Assembly: GCA_937958675.1 (NCBI GenBank)
Contig: CALGND010000017.1
Coordinates: 95,595 to 159,594, forward strand
DNA from: an uncultured Granulosicoccaceae bacterium
GTDB taxonomy: Bacteria > Pseudomonadota > Gammaproteobacteria > Granulosicoccales > Granulosicoccaceae
Direction of reading: 5' to 3'
DNA length: 64,000 bases
Shown: positions 54,602-62,089 of the stretch, piece after piece
Numbering within the stretch: the stretch's first letter is position 1
Layout of the letters: every line of letters starts with the position of its first letter
Position numbers and translations under genes: made by a program
The notes under the pieces: generated by a model
What the model saw: the letters and a program-made list of their open reading frames with translations, nothing else
What the model was told of the DNA's origin: nothing
Databases searched by the model: none

Positions 54602-56029
54602 TTACTCTTCCGTCGGCTTAAGTGATTTAAAGGCCTCCAATGCACGTTCACGCGAAGCCTTTATATCGACGATGGGCTCTGGGTAGTTCACGCCAAGCTC
54701 GACCCCCGCATCGTCAAGTATCTCTTTTGAGGCAGCCCAGGGTTGAAAAAGAAACTTATCGGGCATTTTTTTAAGTTCAGGCACAAAGTGGCGCGTGTAT
54801 TCCCCCGCCTTATCAAACTTTTCACCTTGGGTGACTGGGTTAAACACTCGGAAGTAGGGTGCGGCATCGGCACCGCAGCCGGCAATCCATTGCCAAGCTG
54901 CACTGTTATTTGCAAGATCAGCATCGACTAGACAATCCCAAAACCAAGCCTCTCCATCCCGCCAGTGCAGTAATAGGTTCTTCACTAGGAAGGAACCCAC
55001 AATCATGCGCACGCGGTTGTGCATATAGCCAGTTTCCCACAGCTCGCGCATACCGGCGTCCACAATTGGGTAACCGGTTAAACCTTTTTGCCACGCGCGT
55101 AAGTGCTTGGCGTTTTTTCTCCACGGAAACTGATCAAACTTAGCTTGCAGGTTTTTGCTTTGCAGTTTGGGAAAGTAGAACAACTGCGTATGGGCAAATT
55201 CTCGCCAACCTAGTTCGCTAAAGAAATGTTGGACATCAGGGCCGTCACCAGCAAGTTGGGCGCGATTCCATACTTGGCGAGGAGAGAGCTCACCAAAGTG
55301 TAGGTAAGGTGACAAGCGAGAGACATTGGCTTGAGATGGAAAATTACGGCCACTCTTATAATCGAATATACCGTTCTCTACAAATGTTTCTAAGGTCTTT
55401 GCCGCGGCTTTCTCGCCGAACTTCCAATGCGGTGCCAGTTGTTTATCCCAAGGGATTCTTGGTAATAAACCAAGCTCATCTAAACTGCTTTCTCCAAATT
55501 CACCATCAGCAAGCTTTAACCTTGAAGGTTTTGGTAGTGGTAGTTCAACTGCTGCGCCTGTACCCAAGCAGCCACGGTAGTAATAAGGAGAGAACACACG
55601 ATAGTGCGTGCCATCACTCTTGCTTATCTCCCACGGTTCCCACAACAATGAGCCTTTATGGCTTTGAGCATCTATATCAGCATCAATTAAAGCTTTCTTT
55701 ATAAGCTTGTCCCGCTTAATGCGCCATGGTTCATAACAGCGGTTCCAATGCACGGACTGCACTGAATGTTCGGTTGTTAGTTCGTGAAATATTGCTTTTG
55801 CATCACCCGAATAAACGCGTAGTTTGTCTTTTAGGCTTTTATTAAGCGCCGCTAAGGAATGATGTAACCACCATCGGCTAGCACTACCTATGGATGCCGA
55901 TTTTGAGTTTTCATCATCCAATATGTATATCGGCAATACTGTGCCTGCCTTGGCTGCAGCGATTAATGCAGGGTTATCGATTAGGCGTAGGTCCTGGCGG
56001 AACCAGACAATGTTGATTGGTGTAGTCAT
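54602..56029 (-). CDS. phrB: Deoxyribodipyrimidine photo-lyase
   Basis: A DNA photolyase of 475 residues that repairs cyclobutane pyrimidine dimers with blue light. The N-terminal antenna-binding domain starts INIVWFRQDLRLIDNPAL. The FAD-binding helical domain has LSPYLHFGELSPRQVW, FSELGWREFAHTQLFYFP and GYPIVDAGMRELWETGYMHNRVRMIV, all class I CPD-photolyase signatures. AWQWIAGCGADAAPYFRVFNP is the C-terminal FAD contact region. It stands alone on the minus strand between the ArsN2-like gene and module B. A light-exposed habitat is a fair inference. Confidence 0.96.
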   Translation of the reverse strand: MTTPINIVWFRQDLRLIDNPALIAAAKAGTVLPIYILDDENSKSASIGSASRWWLHHSLAALNKSLKDKLRVYSGDAKAIFHELTTEHSVQSVHWNRCYEPWRIKRDKLIKKALIDADIDAQSHKGSLLWEPWEISKSDGTHYRVFSPYYYRGCLGTGAAVELPLPKPSRLKLADGEFGESSLDELGLLPRIPWDKQLAPHWKFGEKAAAKTLETFVENGIFDYKSGRNFPSQANVSRLSPYLHFGELSPRQVWNRAQLAGDGPDVQHFFSELGWREFAHTQLFYFPKLQSKNLQAKFDQFPWRKNAKHLRAWQKGLTGYPIVDAGMRELWETGYMHNRVRMIVGSFLVKNLLLHWRDGEAWFWDCLVDADLANNSAAWQWIAGCGADAAPYFRVFNPVTQGEKFDKAGEYTRHFVPELKKMPDKFLFQPWAASKEILDDAGVELGVNYPEPIVDIKASRERALEAFKSLKPTEE

Positions 56030-56212
56030 GCTGGTAGGTTACCGCATTATGCAGGGGCTACGTTCATAACTAAGCTGAAGGCCTTGATAAGACAGGCTAT
56101 GAAGGGTGGATCGGACGGTAGGGGTACGCTCTTTGGCGAAGGAATCGGTTGAGGCTCTGAATTTGGCAGGGATTTCGCTTTATTACGTTGTTCTAGTTCC
56201 GAAGTAGTACCG

Positions 56213-58126
56213 ATGAAAGACTCGACGTCTAGATCCTATCAGTCGCCAATTGCTGATGATGCAGCAAATGAAGCTGTGCGTGGGTCAAAAGAAGCGCTTG
56301 GTGGTGTTGAAAACGACGTAGCGATAGGCTCGAGACTCAAAAGAGCTGGATATGAAATCGCCACAGAGCGAGAAGTTCGATATTGGTTGGAATGGCAATC
56401 GCGGATGATCAGTGGCGTGATCAGTGGTGGCATATATTTAGCGACCGGTTCTGCTGATGAGAGTAGAAAATTTAACGAAGTTACATGGCCAAAAACTGCC
56501 GCGCATACAGCGTTACTGCGTGATATGGCCACCGATACCGTGCGAGCGGAGAAACCATTGGTTCGGGGAAATGTGGCTGATGGTTCGGACATAATCGACG
56601 TTGTCACCTGTCCGGTAAGACAAAATGAATTGTTGATCGGAGCAGTGGTTTTTACACTCAGCAACCGAAAAGACGCTCAGAGAGATTCGGTTCAGCAATT
56701 GATGCAGTGGTGCGTTGTATGGCTGGAAAACATATTGGAATCGCAGGCGAATGCCAGCTATAGCGCCGAAGACGCTCAATTTGAAGTCGTCAATCTAATA
56801 TCGGCGGTTGCGCCGTTAGAAGTCTCTGCCTATCAACTTTGCAGCCACCTTGCCAACGAATTTGATTGCTCTCTCGTTGCCTTGGGTCTAAGGCAAGAAT
56901 TAAGCGTGCAAGCCATAGCAGTGTCGAATCAATTGGACTTTGATCGTAGAACTCAAGGTGTTAGTGAAATAGAATTTGCTATGGAGGAATGTGCCGATCA
57001 GGACATAACGATTTCTTTGTCTCCCGAGCATTCCGACATGAACGCTATTACCCAGGCTCATCAGCGGCTACTTAAAATAAATGCGGAGTTAGTAGTGTGT
57101 TCGGTGCCGGTGCGCGCTGAAAATAATCTCATCGGAGTGATGACGTTCGTAAAGTCAGATAACACCCCTTTTAGTCGTGAGCAACGATATAAAATAGATA
57201 GCATCGTTGCCACCATTGGCCCCGTTCTTAAATTACAGACGATAACGAATCAGTCGTTGCTTACAACTGTGCGCCAGTCCATTGCTGATTATTACAAAAG
57301 CTTGCTTGGTGAAAAAAATATCAAATTTAAAACCATGGCTGGTTTGCTGCTGCTGATCCCGTTATTGCTCGCGTTTGTGCCTGCAGAGCAGCGAGTTACA
57401 GCGACGGCGTCACTAGAGGGTTCTATGCAACAGGCGATTGTCGCCCCGATAAATGGTTATATTAAAACCGTTTACGCGCGAGCGGGTGATGCTGTCACTG
57501 CTGGGCAATCTCTGGTCGCGCTGGATGACAGTGCTCTGGCTTTGCAGTTTGAAAAAACAAGTAGTGAGCGAGACAAACTTGCGAGTGAGTACCAACTCGC
57601 GTGGGCAAATCGGGACAAAGCGCAAATCGCTATAATCTCAGCACGACTGGAACAGTCGGACGCACAGCTTGCACTGGTTGAAAGCGAAATGGCTCACAAC
57701 GAAATCACTGCGCCTTTTGACGGGATGTTGGTCAGTGGCGATTTATCGCAATTATCTGGTACGCCAGTGGAGCAAGGTCAATTGCTGTATGAGCTGGTTC
57801 CGTTGACGGGTTTCAAAGTGATACTCGATATTAATGAATATGATGTTGGGAAGCTAGCCGATGGGCAAAACGGTGTTTTGCGCCTAACTGGTAGTCCTGA
57901 TAAGTCAATTGAATTCACGATTCAAAAGGCGTTTCCAATTGCATCGGTTAGGCAAAATCAAAATGTATTTAGGGTAGAGGCGATACTGCAGAATCCGCCT
58001 GAAAACCTACGCCCCGGTATGCAAGGAGTCGGTAAGATCTCTGTAGGGGACAGTACTATCGGACGCGTGTGGACCCAATCGTTACGTGAACGATTGAAAA
58101 TGAGTGCTTGGTATTTTGGCTTCTAA
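56213..58126 (+). CDS. Tandem GAF-like domains fused through a membrane helix to a HlyD-type adaptor (module B, gene 1)
   Basis: A 637-residue paralogue of the protein at 39300, with the same order of parts. It has a first GAF-like domain (residues about 52-175), a second clear GAF domain (190-342, ending VPVRAENNLIGVMTFVKSDN), a membrane helix (373-390, KTMAGLLLLIPLLLAFVP), and a HlyD-type periplasmic region with NGYIKTVYARAGDAVTAGQSL and ITAPFDGMLVSGDLSQLSG up to residue 620. The N-terminal 45 residues are an extra polar stretch. The two GAF parts differ far more between paralogues than the HlyD part, which suggests different signals. Its stop overlaps the next reading frame. Confidence 0.85.
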   Translation: MKDSTSRSYQSPIADDAANEAVRGSKEALGGVENDVAIGSRLKRAGYEIATEREVRYWLEWQSRMISGVISGGIYLATGSADESRKFNEVTWPKTAAHTALLRDMATDTVRAEKPLVRGNVADGSDIIDVVTCPVRQNELLIGAVVFTLSNRKDAQRDSVQQLMQWCVVWLENILESQANASYSAEDAQFEVVNLISAVAPLEVSAYQLCSHLANEFDCSLVALGLRQELSVQAIAVSNQLDFDRRTQGVSEIEFAMEECADQDITISLSPEHSDMNAITQAHQRLLKINAELVVCSVPVRAENNLIGVMTFVKSDNTPFSREQRYKIDSIVATIGPVLKLQTITNQSLLTTVRQSIADYYKSLLGEKNIKFKTMAGLLLLIPLLLAFVPAEQRVTATASLEGSMQQAIVAPINGYIKTVYARAGDAVTAGQSLVALDDSALALQFEKTSSERDKLASEYQLAWANRDKAQIAIISARLEQSDAQLALVESEMAHNEITAPFDGMLVSGDLSQLSGTPVEQGQLLYELVPLTGFKVILDINEYDVGKLADGQNGVLRLTGSPDKSIEFTIQKAFPIASVRQNQNVFRVEAILQNPPENLRPGMQGVGKISVGDSTIGRVWTQSLRERLKMSAWYFGF

Positions 58127-58142
58127 TCCAACGCAATCAATA

Positions 58143-60305
58143 ATGGATAGTCAATCATTTATCAGTGAAATGGATCAGTCGCTATGGAATAGCGTGCTCA
58201 ATCTTAGGCCGCGTTTGCGCCGCAATATCAGAGTTGTTGCGCAGGAATTTCGTGGTAGCCGCTGGTACCTGCTGCAGGATGAGAATGCTGGCCGTTTTAT
58301 AAGAGTCAATAATACTGCGTATGATCTCATCGGCCGATTTGATGGAGATTACTCGATACGTGAAATTCTTGAAATAATTGCTGATTCAAAATCGGGTGAT
58401 CAGGCAATTAATGCTGAGCAAGTGTTAGGCGTTGTCTCGCAGCTACATGAATTTGAGGCGCTCAAGGGCGGTTTGTCAGTCAGTTCAAGGGACGCGCTGC
58501 GACGATTTAATCACTCACAGGAACAAAAACGCCTACAGCAATGGGGTAATCCTCTTTCACTGCGATTCTCTCTGCTAGACCCCGATCGACTGCTCAACGC
58601 ACTAACTCCGTTGTTGCGCTGGGTTCTCTCTCCTGCGGGAATGGTGGCCTGGGTGCTGATCATGTTATCCGCGCTGATGTTGGTACTGTTAGATCACGCA
58701 AATTTTACGCATGATATTAGACACCAGTCTTTCGGTGTAAAAGATTTTGCGACCTTCTGGCTCTTATATTGTGCAGTGAAAGCGCTTCATGAGCTGGGGC
58801 ATGGCCTAGCGATTAAACGTTGGGGTGGTGAAGTGCACGATGCTGGCATATTTTTTCTGGTATTTATGCCTGTTCCCTATGTTGATGGCTCTGCGTCCCT
58901 AGCATTTAGGGATAAACGAAAACGTGCGTTGGTCAGTGCAGCCGGTATTTTAGTCGAACTCTTTTTGGCCGCACTAGGCGTCCTTGTGTGGTCGGTAACC
59001 GAACCCGGCCTAGTTAATGATCTTGCGTTAAAGGTGACGCTCATCGGTGGCTTGTCAACCTTGTTGTATAACGGAAACCCATTGTTACGATTCGATGGAT
59101 ATTACGTACTTGAAGACCTGGTCGAGATTCCAAATCTCGCCTCACGCTCCTCCCGATATTACATTTATCTGATACAGCGGTACGCGCTGGGATTGAGTGA
59201 GAGTGTGTCTCCTGTGGCGTGCATTGGCGAACGCAAATGGTTTTTGGTGTATGGCCTCTTATCACCTATTTACAGGATGTTGGTGCTTCTGGGAATCGCA
59301 TTGTTTTTGACTCAGAAATACTTGGTCGTCGGAGTGATTCTAGCGGCCTGGGCAATTTACAAACAAGTTGTTAAAACCATCATCGCATCGGCGAAGTATT
59401 TAATATCAAACTCACAGTTGCAATCGCGACGGTTGCGTAGTGTTGCTATTGCGGTGGTGCCTCTGATCACCATAGTGGCCATGCTGAACGTTCCAGTGCC
59501 GTTGGTAACCCGTTCTCAAGGAGTAGTGTGGGCCGGGGATGACTCAGAAGTCATTGTAAAAACGGGTGGTTTTGTTGCATCAGTGGATGTCACATCCGGT
59601 GATCAGGTTAAAGCAGGCGACATCATTCTTCAACTATCCAACCGCAAGCTTGAATCAGACCTTAAAATTCTCCAATCGAGGCAGTCCGAGTTGCGCACAG
59701 CTCAGGCAATAGCGCAGCAAAAAAGTCGTGTAGAAGGTGAAATAGCGTCTTCAGACTCTGTCACTTTGGCTAGCCAATTGGACGCATTGAAAGCAGATCA
59801 GTATGCGCTGACAATTCGCAGCCCAGCCGATGGTGTGATTGTCTTTAGTGATCCGCACGAATTGACAGGTAAATTTATGCGAGAAGGTGATCTGCTGGCA
59901 TTCGTTGTTCAGCAGAACCATTCGACTATCCGGGCGGTGGTCAATCAGGGAAGTGTTGGAAGCCTGAGTGGTGGAATTAAATCGGCAGAGATCATGCTAG
60001 CAAGCCAGATGGGAACCGTTCACAAAGCCAATACTCTGCGGGAAACCCCTGCCGGAGGTTTTCGGCTTCCTAGTGCTGCATTGGGTAAAGCTGTAGGAGG
60101 GCCTGTTCGCACCGACCTATCCGACGACACAGGACTAACGGCGGAATCTGAATTCTTCCAGATTGATCTGGCGTTACCAGCGGACACCGTAACCGCCGGG
60201 ATTGGGGGGCGTGTCTTTGTAAAGCTTTACCACGGGAATGAATCGTTGCTCCTGCAATGGTCACGAAAGCTTCGACAATTAGTACTGGCCCGGCTGGCCG
60301 TGTAA
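58143..60305 (+). CDS. PqqD-like domain, M50 site-2-type metalloprotease and HlyD-type adaptor in one protein (module B, gene 2)
   Basis: A 720-residue paralogue of the protein at 41159, taken from the ATG at 58143. A TTG at 58104 adds 13 residues that overlap gene 1. The PqqD-like part is residues about 25-108 (VVAQEFRGSRWYLLQDENAG, then FDGDYSIREIL). The M50 core has HELGH at 216-220 and NGNPLLRFDG near 311-320, so zinc and catalytic residues are intact. GGEVHDAGIFFLVFMPVPYVD is shared almost word for word with module A. A HlyD-type half follows (about 445-700) with VWAGDDSEVIVKTGGFVASV. The last 20 residues are basic and amphipathic, as in module A. Confidence 0.85.
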   Translation: MDSQSFISEMDQSLWNSVLNLRPRLRRNIRVVAQEFRGSRWYLLQDENAGRFIRVNNTAYDLIGRFDGDYSIREILEIIADSKSGDQAINAEQVLGVVSQLHEFEALKGGLSVSSRDALRRFNHSQEQKRLQQWGNPLSLRFSLLDPDRLLNALTPLLRWVLSPAGMVAWVLIMLSALMLVLLDHANFTHDIRHQSFGVKDFATFWLLYCAVKALHELGHGLAIKRWGGEVHDAGIFFLVFMPVPYVDGSASLAFRDKRKRALVSAAGILVELFLAALGVLVWSVTEPGLVNDLALKVTLIGGLSTLLYNGNPLLRFDGYYVLEDLVEIPNLASRSSRYYIYLIQRYALGLSESVSPVACIGERKWFLVYGLLSPIYRMLVLLGIALFLTQKYLVVGVILAAWAIYKQVVKTIIASAKYLISNSQLQSRRLRSVAIAVVPLITIVAMLNVPVPLVTRSQGVVWAGDDSEVIVKTGGFVASVDVTSGDQVKAGDIILQLSNRKLESDLKILQSRQSELRTAQAIAQQKSRVEGEIASSDSVTLASQLDALKADQYALTIRSPADGVIVFSDPHELTGKFMREGDLLAFVVQQNHSTIRAVVNQGSVGSLSGGIKSAEIMLASQMGTVHKANTLRETPAGGFRLPSAALGKAVGGPVRTDLSDDTGLTAESEFFQIDLALPADTVTAGIGGRVFVKLYHGNESLLLQWSRKLRQLVLARLAV

Positions 60306-60524
60306 CCACCTGGACAGAGCGGCCTTTACGTTGCGCACTGTGAAATAACCTACCGAATTTAGCGATATTGAGTAAGCCGTAGCTAACCTCGTTCCGGATG
60401 GAGTGAGAATTGCATTACTAGTGATTGGAAGAACTTTATATGTACTGGTAAAGACGTGACTCCGGCATTGGTGATAACTAGGTGTGCCGCGGGTTATATC
60501 CAGATAGGTTTCAGAGGGTTTACG
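60306..60524. other. Gap between module B genes 2 and 3
   Basis: A 219-bp gap. In module A the same junction is 14 bp. I see no terminator, no repeat and no other gene. A separate promoter for gene 3 and the giant gene downstream is possible but no element can be named. Confidence 0.4.
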
Positions 60525-62036
60525 GTGTCACGAGAATTTCAATATGAGGCAAGCTGGATAAAAATACTCCCGCTAGTGCTGTTAGGCGTGTTTTCCTCGC
60601 TTTCGAGTGCGCGCGCAGCCAATATTAATAGCCTAGAGAATGTTGATTGCGTGATATACCCCAGTCAGGAAGCCGACATTGGCAGCGACTCAATAGGTGT
60701 GCTGCAGTCACTTCTGGTTGACAGATCAGAGTTTGTCAGAGAAGGGAACCCCTTAGCACAACTTGAATCCAGCGCTGAGCAAGCCGCTGTTGCTCTGGCT
60801 ACCGCCCGTGCGCATGCGGCTGCAGAAGTTAATTTTAGACAACTCAGTGCCGATCATTCAAACCGACAGTTTTCTCGCGTTGAAAAGCTGACCCAGCAAA
60901 GTGCCGTATCAGCGAAAGATCTCGATGATCGCAAAACAGAAGCACAGCTTGGCGAACAGCAGCTGCTTAAGGCCGTGGAAAACAAGAATATTTTAGCGCT
61001 TGAATTGGCTAGGGCAAAAGTGGTTTTAGAGAAACGTACTATCCGCAGCCCGTTCAGTGGTGTTGTCGTGGAGACGTTTAAATCAGCAGGAGAGTATGTT
61101 GATTCTGATCCGATACTACGCATTGTGCAACTTCATCCACTGCATATCGAAACCATCATTCCTGCTGAGCATGTTGGCGATATCGTGCCTGGCATGAGTG
61201 CAGAAATTGTCTCATCTGACAACCCGGACAAACGCTGGACCGCGCAGGTTGACCGTGTCGACAATGTTGTTGATGTTGCCAGTGGCACTTTTGGAGTTAG
61301 GTTGGAGTTGCCAAATCCAGACTTTACCATCACAGCTGGTTTGCGTTGTCAGCTCAATTTTATTAACGACAAAGTATCGGTAGCCAGCGCTGCGAACTCG
61401 CAATCGACCGTCAGCAATGACACAAAGCTAAAGCCTAATGTGCTCTCACGTGATAAAGCCACTGTGGATGTAAAGGTGACTTCGATGGTGCCGACTGTGG
61501 CAGCGCTGAAGGTGCCTATGGTCAGTGATCAAGGTGAAACAAAACAGAATGGAGAAGAGCGGATCGGCGCTCCGGTTATCGTTGATAGTGGCAATACCAA
61601 TCCTCAAAATAAACTTTCCTGTATTAGCGAAGGTCCTTATATTGAAAAGGGTGTCGCACAAGAGCAAGCCAAGAAGTGGTCTCTACGTGGTGAAACTGTA
61701 GAGCTTGTGACAAAGTTGGTTATCGAGAAACAGGGTTACTTTGTTATGTCGCCAGAGTTTGACTCACGCGACGATGCGAGCACATACCTTTCGAGCTTGG
61801 AAACTGCTGGCATAACTGATTCATTTTTACCCAGCAAAATAACGCCGGTGCGAGTGTCCATCGGCGCTTTTCGCGAACATGACAAAGCCGCCTCTAGGGT
61901 GAAACAACTGTCCTCGAAAAACATCGAATCGGAAATTCGACCATGGGAGAAATCTCGTGAGGAATATTTCCTGGTTGGCCAGCGAGGACAAAGCTTCATA
62001 AGCGCGGATTGTGAATCTCCTTCGAGCGCTCAATGA
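60525..62036 (+). CDS. Periplasmic HlyD/MFP-type adaptor with C-terminal SPOR-like region (module B, gene 3)
   Basis: From the GTG at 60525 (AGAGGG ribosome-binding site about eight bases upstream) the protein is 503 residues and begins with a clean signal peptide ending SSARAANI. A GTG at 60456 would add 23 residues before it. The adaptor part (about 30-285) parallels the module A protein: VDCVIYPSQEADIG, coiled-coil hairpin, TIRSPFSGVVVETFKSAGEYVD and ITAGLRCQLNF. A low-complexity linker (about 290-385) leads to a C-terminal region with VRVSIGAFREHDKAASRVKQL that looks like a SPOR repeat, a fold that binds glycan strands of denuded peptidoglycan. The SPOR-like part is absent in module A and may tether the complex to the cell wall at division sites. 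The giant-protein gene starts 53 bp on. Confidence 0.8.
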   Translation: MSREFQYEASWIKILPLVLLGVFSSLSSARAANINSLENVDCVIYPSQEADIGSDSIGVLQSLLVDRSEFVREGNPLAQLESSAEQAAVALATARAHAAAEVNFRQLSADHSNRQFSRVEKLTQQSAVSAKDLDDRKTEAQLGEQQLLKAVENKNILALELARAKVVLEKRTIRSPFSGVVVETFKSAGEYVDSDPILRIVQLHPLHIETIIPAEHVGDIVPGMSAEIVSSDNPDKRWTAQVDRVDNVVDVASGTFGVRLELPNPDFTITAGLRCQLNFINDKVSVASAANSQSTVSNDTKLKPNVLSRDKATVDVKVTSMVPTVAALKVPMVSDQGETKQNGEERIGAPVIVDSGNTNPQNKLSCISEGPYIEKGVAQEQAKKWSLRGETVELVTKLVIEKQGYFVMSPEFDSRDDASTYLSSLETAGITDSFLPSKITPVRVSIGAFREHDKAASRVKQLSSKNIESEIRPWEKSREEYFLVGQRGQSFISADCESPSSAQ

Positions 62037-62089
62037 ATATGACGGTACAGCGTGAACTCATGCTGCACTTTTTGACTTGATGTTGCATC

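Noticed and set aside
56239..56664. 141-codon minus-strand open frame
   Set aside because: Antisense to the first GAF-like region of the module B protein, with no ribosome-binding site and no known motif.
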